The notes under the pieces are model-generated. The model saw nothing but the letters and a program-made list of their open reading frames with translations. It did not search any database and was not told the DNA's origin. Position numbers and translations under genes: made by a program. A stretch of 64,000 nucleotides of DNA from Chryseobacterium sp. BLS98 (GTDB taxonomy: Bacteria > Bacteroidota > Bacteroidia > Flavobacteriales > Weeksellaceae), in NCBI RefSeq assembly GCF_001045445.1, contig NZ_LFNF01000002.1:62001-126000 (forward strand), given 5' to 3'. This document shows, piece by piece, positions 27,167-34,930 of this stretch. Each line of letters begins with the position of its first letter. Within the stretch, counting starts at the first letter, position 1.

Positions 27167-27182
27167 TTTTTTTATATTTGAT
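27167..27182 (+). promoter_or_regulatory. Promoter core, copy 3 of 3
   Basis: TTTTTTTATATTTGAT with -7 box TATATTTG at 27173-27180, 42 bp before the ATG at 27222. Identical to copies 1 and 2. Confidence 0.55.
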
Positions 27183-27221
27183 TGACAATTCTGACAGGAT
27201 CACAAAAAACATATAACTGAT

Positions 27222-28016
27222 ATGAATGATAGAATAAAGAAAATTGAAAATAATGTACAGGATAAAAATTCTGTTGCATGGAAAAAAATCTGTGATTACA
27301 TTGATCAGGTTGCCGAAGATGGAAGAGAAGAATTTTCTCCAGCAGAAGAACTTGGATATGAGCTATTTTCTCAAATTCATACTCTTCCGGAAACGATTTC
27401 AAAACTAAAGAAAGTAAAAAAGGTATGGCTGTATGGGAGTCAACTTAAACGCATTCCTCCTGAAATAGGACAAATGGAATCGCTGGAATACTTTGATCCT
27501 TATACTTCTTATAGCTTACATTGGTTTCCTTATGAAATTACTAAATGTAAAAATTTAAAAGACAGCCGTGTGAGTACAAGAGCGATTTACGGCAATTTTA
27601 AAAACAGGATGGGTTTTCCTGATTTAGCAAACAATCCCATTCGTTACTCAGGCGAAACAATAAAATGCAGCGTTTGCAATAAAATGATGAGCTATGAACA
27701 GACAAACCAATTGTGGATTTCACTTCCGGTTGGTACGGATGTATTACCATTATTAGTGAATGTGTGCTCTGAAAAATGTAAAGATACATTACCCAAACCG
27801 CCGAAAAATTATATTAATCATGCACATAAAGGAGGTTCAACATTAAAACAACCATCTGATGAAGATGAAAAGTTTGAGTTACAAATGAAAAACTATGAAA
27901 ATAAGCATACTAATTCTACAACTCCGCATGAAAAACAAATCCTGACAAAAGAAACGGATCCCGATAGTGAACCGCCAAAACTAATAAAATTCATCAGAAA
28001 ATTATGGGACAGATAA
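27222..28016 (+). CDS. LRR-like protein with possible zinc ribbon
   Basis: A 264-residue soluble protein with three parts. Residues ~1-45 are helical and charged. Residues ~50-110 hold short leucine-rich repeats (LPETISKLKKVKKVWLYGSQ, then LKRIPPEIGQMESLEYF and WFPYEITKCKNLK). Residues ~145-200 contain paired cysteines, CSVC and CSEKC, spaced like a zinc ribbon. The tail is polar and disordered (PHEKQILTKETDPDSEPP), ending KLWDR. LRR modules bind partner proteins, so a scaffold, effector-immunity or regulatory role is plausible, but I cannot assign one. It is the third gene sharing the TTTTTTTATATTTGAT promoter core and ends at a bidirectional terminator. Confidence 0.7.
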   Translation: MNDRIKKIENNVQDKNSVAWKKICDYIDQVAEDGREEFSPAEELGYELFSQIHTLPETISKLKKVKKVWLYGSQLKRIPPEIGQMESLEYFDPYTSYSLHWFPYEITKCKNLKDSRVSTRAIYGNFKNRMGFPDLANNPIRYSGETIKCSVCNKMMSYEQTNQLWISLPVGTDVLPLLVNVCSEKCKDTLPKPPKNYINHAHKGGSTLKQPSDEDEKFELQMKNYENKHTNSTTPHEKQILTKETDPDSEPPKLIKFIRKLWDR

Positions 28017-28100
28017 GCCATGATGATAAGATTTTGCAGATTAAGTGAGCAAACACAAAAAATATAAAGCATGGATTATAAATCTGTATCATAAAAAGAC

Positions 28101-28125
28101 AAAACCTGCCTCACGGCAGGTTTTT
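28101..28125. terminator. Bidirectional terminator, LRR gene and hutU
   Basis: Stem aaaacctgcc with ggcaggtttt (28101-28110 with 28115-28124), with A/T runs on both sides, between the forward stop at 28016 and reverse hutU. Confidence 0.8.
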
Positions 28126-28141
28126 CTATATCTAAAAAATT

Positions 28142-30127
28142 TTAAAATAAACTCTCATCCACAAAATTCGGAAGCGTTACTTTCAGATTGGGTTCTACTT
28201 CCATAGCTCTTTTAATGGCAAAAACAGCGCCCTCGTTTCTGGCCCAGCTCCTTCTGGAGATTCCGTTGTTTACGTCCCAGAAAAGCATAGATTTCAGTCT
28301 TCTGTCTGCTTCTGAGCTACCATCAAGCAGCATCCCGAAACCACCGTTAATGACTTCGCCCCAGCCTACTCCGCCACCGTTATGGATAGATACCCATGTA
28401 GCCCCGCGGAAGCTGTCGCCAATCACATTGTGGATCGCCATATCTGCGGTAAATCTTGAACCGTCATAGATATTGGAAGTCTCCCTGTAAGGCGAATCCG
28501 TCCCGGAAACATCATGATGGTCCCTTCCGAGAACTACAGGCCCAATCTCTCCGTTCTTTATAGCATTGTTGAATGCTTCGGCAATTTTCATTCTTCCCTC
28601 TGCATCCGCATACAGGATTCTCGCCTGCGAACCTACGACAAGTTTGTTTTCCTGAGCTCCTTTGATCCACTGGATATTGTCTTTCATCTGCTGCTGGATC
28701 TCTTCCGGAGAGTTTTTCACCATCTCCTCCAAAACAGCACATGCAATATCATCCGTTTTCTGCAGGTCTTCCGGATTTCCGCTGGTACATACCCAACGGA
28801 ACGGCCCGAAACCGTAATCGAAGCACATAGGCCCCATAATATCCTGAACATAGCTCGGGTATTTGAACTCTCTTCCAAGGCTTGGATTTTCTGCCATTAC
28901 ATCTGCTCCCGCTCTTGAAGCTTCCAGCAAAAAGGCGTTTCCGTAATCGAAGAAATATGTTCCTTTCTGCGTATGCTTATTGATGGCCGCTGCGTGTCTT
29001 CTCAACGTTTCCTGAACTTTTTCTTTGAATAATTCAGGTTCCTCAGCCATCATCCTGTTGGATTCCTCGAAAGTTTGTCCAACCGGATAGTATCCTCCCG
29101 CCCATGGATTATGAAGGGATGTCTGGTCCGATCCTATATCGATCTTTAAATTCTTTTCGTCAAATTTTTCCCAAACCTCAACAATATTTCCAAGGTAAGC
29201 CAGAGAAACGGTTTCTTTATTTTCTTGGGCAGTTTTTACCCTTTCTACCAATTCATCAAGGTTTTCATGAATTTCATTTACCCATTTCTGCTCGTGGCGG
29301 ATCTTCGTGATCTTAGGATTCACTTCTGCACAAACAGTAACGCAACCTGCTATATTTCCTGCTTTTGGTTGTGCACCGCTCATTCCGCCCAATCCGGAAG
29401 TCACAAAAAGACCTCCCTTTGGTTCCTTTTTTATTTTCCTGAAAGCATTGAGAACCGTGATCGTTGTCCCGTGAACAATTCCCTGAGGGCCAATATACAT
29501 ATAACTTCCCGCTGTCATCTGCCCATACTGGGTAACACCCAAAGCATTGAATTTCTCCCAGTCATCCGGCTTGGAATAATTGGGAATCATCATTCCGTTC
29601 GTTACCACCACTCTCGGCGCATCTTTATGCGAAGGGAAAAGCCCCATCGGATGTCCGGAATACATGGTAAGGGTTTGTTCATCCGTCATTTCAGACAGGT
29701 ACTTCATCGTGAGTAGATACTGAGCCCAGTTTGAAAACACAGCCCCATTCCCTCCATACGTAATAAGCTCATGAGGATGCTGTGCCACAGCATAATCCAG
29801 GTTATTCTGGATCATCAGCATAATGGCTTTAGCCTGTTCGGATTTTCCCGGATACTCAGAAATTGGCCTGGCCTTCATCTCGTAATCCGGACGGAAACGG
29901 TACATATAAATCCTACCGTATTTCTCCAGCTCTTCCTTGAATTCAGGCAATAATTCTGCATGAAACTTAGGATCGAAATAACGCAAAGCATTTTTCAGAG
30001 CAAGCTTTTTCTCTTCCTCTCCTAAAATTTCTTTGCGCTTCGGCGCATGGTTGATATTGGTTTCGTAAGGTTTAGGCTGCGGCAGCTGATCAGGAATCCC
30101 CTGCTGTATCTGTTCTTGAAATGTCAT
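28142..30127 (-). CDS. hutU: Urocanate hydratase
   Basis: A 661-residue urocanase, EC 4.2.1.49, converting urocanate to imidazolonepropionate in histidine degradation with tightly bound NAD+. Recognisable segments are TYGGNGAVFSNWAQYLLTMK (NAD-contact region), TAGSYMYIGPQGIVHGTTIT, GLGGMSGAQPKAGNIAGCV (nucleotide loop), DQTSLHNPWAGGYYPVGQTF, MCFDYGFGPFRWVCTSG with the active-site cysteine, and VGWGEVINGGFGM. Length is somewhat above the ~555 residues of the Pseudomonas enzyme, with an N-terminal extension of about 60 residues as is usual for Bacteroidota. No other hut gene is in the window, so the pathway is split. The protein is cytoplasmic. Confidence 0.95.
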   Translation of the reverse strand: MTFQEQIQQGIPDQLPQPKPYETNINHAPKRKEILGEEEKKLALKNALRYFDPKFHAELLPEFKEELEKYGRIYMYRFRPDYEMKARPISEYPGKSEQAKAIMLMIQNNLDYAVAQHPHELITYGGNGAVFSNWAQYLLTMKYLSEMTDEQTLTMYSGHPMGLFPSHKDAPRVVVTNGMMIPNYSKPDDWEKFNALGVTQYGQMTAGSYMYIGPQGIVHGTTITVLNAFRKIKKEPKGGLFVTSGLGGMSGAQPKAGNIAGCVTVCAEVNPKITKIRHEQKWVNEIHENLDELVERVKTAQENKETVSLAYLGNIVEVWEKFDEKNLKIDIGSDQTSLHNPWAGGYYPVGQTFEESNRMMAEEPELFKEKVQETLRRHAAAINKHTQKGTYFFDYGNAFLLEASRAGADVMAENPSLGREFKYPSYVQDIMGPMCFDYGFGPFRWVCTSGNPEDLQKTDDIACAVLEEMVKNSPEEIQQQMKDNIQWIKGAQENKLVVGSQARILYADAEGRMKIAEAFNNAIKNGEIGPVVLGRDHHDVSGTDSPYRETSNIYDGSRFTADMAIHNVIGDSFRGATWVSIHNGGGVGWGEVINGGFGMLLDGSSEADRRLKSMLFWDVNNGISRRSWARNEGAVFAIKRAMEVEPNLKVTLPNFVDESLF

Positions 30128-30330
30128 ATTGCTATTGAGTTCAATGTTTAGAGTAAATGTTTGAAGTTTTAAAGATATTCAAATTAGAAAATATAGGCAA
30201 GTAAAAGGTGGAAAGGACGAAATGGAGGAAAAGCAAAAGATAAAATGGGTTGATGAGGCAGATTGCTTACAGATGATTTGCAGAGTATCAATGCGGTTGA
30301 AACCTTATTTATAATGTGGAGAAAGGTTTC

Positions 30331-30385
30331 CCCTCCTCCGGAGGGGTGGATTCCGGAATTCAGGGAATTCCGGAAGACGGGGTGG
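30331..30385. repeat. Left palindrome cluster flanking the DUF559 gene
   Basis: Three elements in a row: CCCCTCCTCCGGAGGGG-like palindrome (30331-30346), an 11-bp hairpin ttccggaattc with gaattccggaa (30351-30375), and gaagacggggtgg (30373-30385). The last is inverted at 30816-30828. The DUF559 stop codon lies within the hairpin. Confidence 0.65.
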
Positions 30386-30797
30386 TCCCGAAATGCTCAA
30401 TAATAAAATACTCCAGATCCTTCATCACAACACCCATATTCTTCCTTACATCAAAATCAGTAATTCTGAAGATAACAAGTCCCAGCGACTCAAGATATTC
30501 TTGCCGGATTCCGTCATATACCATCTTTTCATCATGACTTGAACCATCAATTTCAATAATCAATCCCAAAGTTTTTACATAAAAATCTACAATATAGTTT
30601 CCGATAATTCTCTGCCGGTCAAAATCTATATTGTGGAAGGTTCTGGCCCTTACCTTTTTCCAGAAAAGAACTTCACCCATAATGCCTGCCTTACGTTTTT
30701 CTTTTAGTAGGACTTTTAAGTGTGGATTATAAGGTATATTTTCTACGAAGTTCCTATGGATGGGAACCCCGTTGATATGGGTTAGTATTTCTTTCAT
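30360..30797 (-). CDS. DUF559 endonuclease-like protein
   Basis: A 145-residue protein with the DUF559 fold, related to very-short-patch-repair and type II restriction-like nucleases. The PD-(D/E)xK-like core is visible as FDRQRIIGNYIVDFYVKTLG followed by LIIEIDGSSHDEKMVYDG, with Asp and Glu ligands. The C-terminal residues FGTTPSSGIP are encoded by the flanking inverted repeat itself, and the stop sits in a hairpin. The whole gene is framed by 13-bp inverted repeats (30373-30385 and 30816-30828) and GC-rich palindromes. This layout is unlike the neighbours and suggests a mobile or selfish unit. The biochemical activity and target are untested; no methyltransferase is next to it. Confidence 0.82.
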   Translation of the reverse strand: MKEILTHINGVPIHRNFVENIPYNPHLKVLLKEKRKAGIMGEVLFWKKVRARTFHNIDFDRQRIIGNYIVDFYVKTLGLIIEIDGSSHDEKMVYDGIRQEYLESLGLVIFRITDFDVRKNMGVVMKDLEYFIIEHFGTTPSSGIP

Positions 30798-30815
30798 TTG
30801 TTTTGTGTTTTTTAA

Positions 30816-30863
30816 CCACCCCGTCTTCTCCTTTCAGTCGAATCCCCTCCTCCGGAGGAGGGG
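30816..30863. repeat. Right palindrome cluster flanking the DUF559 gene
   Basis: ccaccccgtcttc (30816-30828), inverted copy of 30373-30385, followed by a perfect 20-bp palindrome (30844-30863) sharing its first 15 bases with the left palindrome. Confidence 0.65.
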
Positions 30864-30902
30864 AATGATATTCTGCAGAAAACCGGTGTTTTCCAAAAAT
30901 AA

Positions 30903-30932
30903 AAAAACCTCACTGAAAATCAGTAAGGTTAC
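30903..30932 (-). terminator. Intrinsic terminator of the acidic-protein gene
   Basis: An 11-bp stem with one mismatch (30906-30916 with 30920-30930) and a T run on the reverse strand. Confidence 0.7.
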
Positions 30933-30950
30933 TTTATTATCTATTGAAAT

Positions 30951-31241
30951 CTACGTCAGGACATCGTCATTTTCTTCTTCGTGGTCATCATCGTTATCGC
31001 TGAGGCTCCAATAATTGTTTTCTTCATCCTCAGATCCAACTTCCTCCATATCATCATCTTCTTCTGTTCCGGGGATATCGAGGCCTTTGTCTATTTTATC
31101 ATCATCCTCTTCGTTTAATATCGGATTTCCATCGCCATCAAGCGGAATATGAGGTTCCTGGTTAAATATATCTTCATTGGGATTATAATCCATTTCTTCT
31201 AACTTTCTGTTCTGTTCATTGGTATTGTTTTCTGGTGTCAT
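30951..31241 (-). CDS. Small highly acidic protein
   Basis: A 96-residue protein dominated by Asp and Glu (more than a third of residues), with runs such as EEDDDKIDKGLDIPGTEEDD and SEDEENNYWSLSDNDDDHEE. There is no signal peptide, cysteine or hydrophobic segment, so it is soluble and likely disordered. It belongs to a type of low-complexity acidic proteins seen in flavobacteria without a known role; binding of cations or basic proteins is a guess. It is preceded by the dehydrogenase gene 52 bp upstream on the same strand and followed by a terminator, so the two could form one transcription unit. Confidence 0.65.
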   Translation of the reverse strand: MTPENNTNEQNRKLEEMDYNPNEDIFNQEPHIPLDGDGNPILNEEDDDKIDKGLDIPGTEEDDDMEEVGSEDEENNYWSLSDNDDDHEEENDDVLT

Positions 31242-31293
31242 GATATTTTATATTTAGGGTTAATCTGTATGGAACAAAAATAATTCCAAGCTG

Positions 31294-32277
31294 CTACGAA
31301 TTCTCAGAATATACTTCCGGATTGGCACAATAAGGTATTTTCTCTCCTTTAGAGAAGGCTATAATATTTTCTGCGGCCATCTTTGCCATTCCTGTTCGGG
31401 CTTCCATGGTTGCTGAACCGATATGAGGCAATACACAAACGTTGGAAAGTTCCAAAAGCGGGCTTTCTTTAGACATTGGTTCAGGATGGGTAACATCCAG
31501 GCCTGCTCCCCAGATTTGTTTTGAAATCAGTGCTTCATACAGGTCTTTTTCGTTTTGGAAACCACCTCTGGCTGTATTAATGAAGATGGCATTATTTTTC
31601 ATTTTCTCAAAAACAGGACCGTTGAAAAGATCTTTCTGCTCAGGGGTAAAATTGGCATGAATACTTAAGATATCCGATTGCTCAATAAGTTCTTCAAAAG
31701 AAACATAATTAGCATTTAACGTTTTCTCAGCTTCCTCATTTGGATGGCGGTTGTGATAGATAATATTCATGTCAAAAGCTGCCCGGGATTTTTTAGCCAT
31801 TTCAAATCCGATCCGTCCCAGACCTAGTATTCCCAAGGTTTTTCCATACAGTTCCTGTCCTAAGGCATGCATTGGATCAAAATCGCCCCAGTTGCCCTCT
31901 TTTACTTTCTGAAAATTATAGCTTGCTCTTCTTGCCACGGACTGCATCAGTAGGAATGCAACATCAGAAGTGGCTTTACTGAGCACATCCGGCGTATTTC
32001 CTACCGGAATATGTCTGCGGTTAGCTTCTTTAATATCCACATGGTCAAAACCTACGGAATATAAAGCAATTGTTTTTATGTTGGGACACTGATCAAAAAA
32101 ATCTTTATCGTATTTAAATTCTCCACCTACACTTAGGATGGCATCATGATTCTGGCAGTAGATCAGCCATTCTTCATGGGAAAGGTTTTCATGTTCCGGA
32201 ATAAAAACTTCAAGTCCCGCTTCTTTCAGCCTATTAATTCCTGCTTCCGGAATTCTTCTGTTTACAAATACTTTCAT
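31294..32277 (-). CDS. D-2-hydroxyacid dehydrogenase (NAD(P)-dependent)
   Basis: A 327-residue enzyme of the D-isomer 2-hydroxyacid dehydrogenase family, which interconverts 2-oxoacids and D-2-hydroxyacids. The cofactor loop is LGILGLGRIGFEMAKKSRAA. The catalytic residues are the Arg in FINTARGGFQNE, the Glu in VTHPEPMSKESPL and the His in LPHIGSAT. It is closest in style to the glyoxylate/hydroxypyruvate reductase (GhrB) branch. The frame extends 15 codons upstream, but the ATG at 32277 (MKVFVNRRIPEAGI) matches the family's beginning and was chosen. A terminator for the upstream gene lies at 32312-32341. Confidence 0.9.
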   Translation of the reverse strand: MKVFVNRRIPEAGINRLKEAGLEVFIPEHENLSHEEWLIYCQNHDAILSVGGEFKYDKDFFDQCPNIKTIALYSVGFDHVDIKEANRRHIPVGNTPDVLSKATSDVAFLLMQSVARRASYNFQKVKEGNWGDFDPMHALGQELYGKTLGILGLGRIGFEMAKKSRAAFDMNIIYHNRHPNEEAEKTLNANYVSFEELIEQSDILSIHANFTPEQKDLFNGPVFEKMKNNAIFINTARGGFQNEKDLYEALISKQIWGAGLDVTHPEPMSKESPLLELSNVCVLPHIGSATMEARTGMAKMAAENIIAFSKGEKIPYCANPEVYSENS

Positions 32278-32311
32278 GATCTGTTTGATTTCGTGTTTTA
32301 AATTTTCAAAT

Positions 32312-32341
32312 AAAAACCTCACTCCTTTTAAAAGTGAGGTT
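32312..32341 (-). terminator. Intrinsic terminator of the 32363-32626 gene
   Basis: A 9-bp perfect stem (32315-32323 with 32333-32341) with a T run on the reverse strand. Confidence 0.75.
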
Positions 32342-32362
32342 CTCTAACTTAAGTATTAAAAA

Positions 32363-32626
32363 TTATTGATCTTTTTCCGAATGGTCCTGGCTGTTGTCCC
32401 ATGCTTCTGAAGCCATTTCCTGAATTTCTTCCCATACCTCTTTTGCCGACTTCTGGGCATGAGCCATAAAGCCATGTTTGGTAGGTTCCTGATTCTTAGT
32501 TTTCATATCATTCATATAATCCTTTACCTGCTGGGAATAGCTTTCAGTATGATATCCCGGATTATTATGCAGATTTTTCTGAATATTACTAAAATCGTGT
32601 GATGATTTAAATCTATTCGTATCCAT
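32363..32626 (-). CDS. Small hydrophilic protein of unknown function
   Basis: An 87-residue cytoplasmic protein starting MDTNRFKSSHDFSNIQKNLH, rich in polar residues (His, Gln, Asn, Lys and Glu). The C-terminal half is probably helical: AQKSAKEVWEEIQEMASEAW. There is no cysteine, signal or membrane segment. Such small, helical, hydrophilic proteins are often stress-linked, but I recognise no named family. It has its own terminator and a 308-bp gene-free region upstream that contains a fold-back element. Confidence 0.6.
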   Translation of the reverse strand: MDTNRFKSSHDFSNIQKNLHNNPGYHTESYSQQVKDYMNDMKTKNQEPTKHGFMAHAQKSAKEVWEEIQEMASEAWDNSQDHSEKDQ

Positions 32627-32934
32627 AATAATAAAAATTTAAGTGATTAGGTCTTAAATTGAATTCAATTATTATTCCGAAGCGGTCTTAATTTTTATTA
32701 AAATAAAAAAATCAACTTTTAAATTTTTAAGAGTTGTTGCACTTATGATGAGATAAAAATTAACCATTAAGATTCTTTTAAGTTGTTAAGAATATTAAGT
32801 TTTTAGCTTCGCTTATAAAAGCCGTTTGATTTTTCTTAATAATCTTATCTTCTTTACTAATCTTAATGGTTAAAAGTATACTATAAAATCTGTGCGAGAA
32901 TAGATTTGTAGTTTTATCGCTGGAAAAATATCCG
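32627..32934. other. Gene-free interval containing a fold-back element
   Basis: 308 bp between two reverse genes. Its centre is occupied by the 114-bp fold-back element at 32760-32873. I see no credible gene. Confidence 0.55.
32760..32873. repeat. 114-bp fold-back (MITE-like) element
   Basis: Perfect 15-bp inverted repeats ttaaccattaagatt (32760-32774) and aatcttaatggttaa (32859-32873), with AT-rich imperfectly pairing interior. It is unrelated in sequence to the element at 26086-26260. Confidence 0.6.
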
Positions 32935-33588
32935 TTAGTGATTGGTATCTCCCAGCATCGGAACAAATTTGTAAGCCCCGAACTCTTCTTTTTCGAACTG
33001 GGTAGGAGTTGTTTTTGTAAACCTATATAAAATCTGCTCATCGGTAGGCCCCAGAGGAATTACCATTTTTCCGCCTACATTTAGCTGTTTCAGTAATTCT
33101 GTAGGCAGTACAGAAGCTCCACAGGTAACAATAATCTTATCAAAAGGCGCAAAAGTCGGAAGTCCGGCAAAACCATCTCCGAAGCTCTGAAATTTAGGGT
33201 TTAAATGCAGTTCACGAAATTTCTTTTTGGAAAAATCAAAAAGGTCTTTCTGTCTTTCTACGGTATAAACCAATGCTTTCATAGCCAACAGAACTGCCGT
33301 CTGATACCCACATCCAGTTCCGATTTCCAGTACTTTTTCTCCCGGTTTTACCTGTAGCAGCTCAGACTGTTCTGCTACTGTTGAAGGATGGGAAATAGTC
33401 TGGTGTGATAAGATAGGGAATGCCCGGTCTTCATAGGCAAAATCCTCAAAAATACTTTCAATAAAAAGGTGTCTCGGAACTTCACTCATTGCCGAAAGTA
33501 CATTTTCATCTGAGATTCCTATATTACGTCTTAAATATTCGACCAGGATCTTTCTTTTCCCTTTATGTACAAACGAATCATGCATCAT
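32935..33588 (-). CDS. pcm: Protein-L-isoaspartate O-methyltransferase
   Basis: A 217-residue SAM-dependent methyltransferase (EC 2.1.1.77) that starts repair of damaged isoaspartyl sites in proteins. Motif I of the Rossmann core is EKVLEIGTGCGYQTAVLLAM. The family-specific region is EDRAFPILSHQTISHPSTVA (with the HQTISHP substrate loop), and FDKIIVTCGASVLPTELLKQ follows. Length is typical. Two ATGs lie in tandem at the start; the outer one (33588) was used. It is cytoplasmic and divergently placed from the oxidoreductase gene at 33724, with 135 bp between them for both promoters. Confidence 0.93.
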   Translation of the reverse strand: MMHDSFVHKGKRKILVEYLRRNIGISDENVLSAMSEVPRHLFIESIFEDFAYEDRAFPILSHQTISHPSTVAEQSELLQVKPGEKVLEIGTGCGYQTAVLLAMKALVYTVERQKDLFDFSKKKFRELHLNPKFQSFGDGFAGLPTFAPFDKIIVTCGASVLPTELLKQLNVGGKMVIPLGPTDEQILYRFTKTTPTQFEKEEFGAYKFVPMLGDTNH

Positions 33589-33723
33589 TAGTAAGAAGTA
33601 GTTATTAGGTTGTGATAGTAGTTCCTACAAAAGTAAAAAAACTATTCATACCGATCAACCTAAAATAGACAACGTATTTCCTAATACCTAAAATTCTTAT
33701 CTTTACAAAAATTAAAAAAATCT

Positions 33724-34686
33724 ATGTTAAAAGCAGGTTTGGTAGGTGCCGGACATCTGGGAAAGATTCATTTACGACTTCTTAATCAGTCAGATAAGTA
33801 CGAACTGGTAGGTTTCCACGATAAAGATACCGAAAACGGGAAAAAAATAGAAGCCGAATTCGGATATAAATATTTTGAAAATTTTGATGAACTTCTTGAG
33901 CAGATCGACATGCTGGATATTGTGACACCCACAGTTTACCATTACGATTATGCATTAAAAGCTATTGAAAAAGGACTTCATTTTTTCATTGAAAAGCCGG
34001 TCACCCAAACGCTTGAACAGGCAGAAGAAATTCTTCACAAATGTCAGGAAAATGGAATAAAGGCACAGGTTGGGCATGTTGAAAGGTACAACCCTGCTTT
34101 TATTGCCACTAAAGAATACATTAAGAACCCCATGTTTATTGAGATCCACAGACTGGCAGAGTTCAATCCGAGAGGAACGGATGTTTCTGTGGTACTGGAT
34201 CTGATGATTCATGATCTGGATATTTTATTAAGCATGGCAAAATCTAAGGTTAAAACCATTCATGCAAGCGGTGTATGTGTGGTAAGTAAAACCCCGGATA
34301 TTGCCAATGCCAGAATTGAGTTTGAAAACGGATGTGTGGCGAATCTTACCACTTCCAGAATCTCGATGAAAGCCATGAGAAAGAGCCGTTTTTTCCAGAA
34401 GGATGCCTATATTTCTGTAGATTTCCTCGAGAAAAAGGCAGAAGTGATCCGAATGAAAGACGCACCTGAAAATCCTACTCCTTTCGACATGATCATAGAA
34501 AATGCCGACGGGGAAAAGAACCAGATTTTATTTGAATATCCGGATATCCAGCCTAACAATGCAATCCTTGATGAATTAAATTCTTTTGCGGATGCCATCA
34601 CTGACGGTAAAAACGTAGAAGTTTCCCTGGAAGACGGAACAGAAGCTTTGAAAGTTGCACTGGAAATTGTAAAGCTGATTTCTTAA
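33724..34686 (+). CDS. Gfo/Idh/MocA family oxidoreductase
   Basis: A 320-residue NAD(P)-dependent oxidoreductase. The N-terminal Rossmann domain opens with GLVGAGHLGKIHLRLLNQS, and FIEKPVTQTLEQAEEIL contains the EKP motif with the catalytic lysine. The C-terminal alpha/beta domain includes VGHVERYNPAF and VVLDLMIHDLDILLSMAKS with His/Asp residues near the substrate. Members act on sugars, inositol or related cyclic molecules; LPS or nucleotide-sugar routes are plausible, but the substrate is not evident. It is cytoplasmic and single, ending at a terminator. Confidence 0.88.
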   Translation: MLKAGLVGAGHLGKIHLRLLNQSDKYELVGFHDKDTENGKKIEAEFGYKYFENFDELLEQIDMLDIVTPTVYHYDYALKAIEKGLHFFIEKPVTQTLEQAEEILHKCQENGIKAQVGHVERYNPAFIATKEYIKNPMFIEIHRLAEFNPRGTDVSVVLDLMIHDLDILLSMAKSKVKTIHASGVCVVSKTPDIANARIEFENGCVANLTTSRISMKAMRKSRFFQKDAYISVDFLEKKAEVIRMKDAPENPTPFDMIIENADGEKNQILFEYPDIQPNNAILDELNSFADAITDGKNVEVSLEDGTEALKVALEIVKLIS

Positions 34687-34711
34687 AAAACTATCATACA
34701 TTATCAATACA

Positions 34712-34740
34712 GGCTGTCGTAACAATGACAGTCTTTTTTT
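34712..34740 (+). terminator. Intrinsic terminator of the 33724-34686 gene
   Basis: A 9-bp stem with two G-T pairs (34712-34720 with 34725-34733) followed by seven T residues. Confidence 0.75.
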
Positions 34741-34930
34741 ATTAAGCCTAATGCAGTTTTTTTACTTTTAATATTTTAATACAAAGAATCAGCACCACTT
34801 TTCTTATAGTTTAAGAATAATTAATTTTCATTATATAATTTTAATATTTTCTGGATTTTTTAAATATATTTGTCCTTCTTAATATCATAATTCTTTAATT
34901 CTTTCCAATAATATAAATAAATAACTTCCT

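Noticed and set aside
30316-30537. Forward open frame of 73 codons opposite the DUF559 gene
   Set aside because: It is encoded by the palindrome cluster and the antisense of a gene with clear nuclease motifs.
32778-33041. Reverse open frame of 87 codons
   Set aside because: It overlaps the end of pcm in another frame and the fold-back element, and starts inside pcm.
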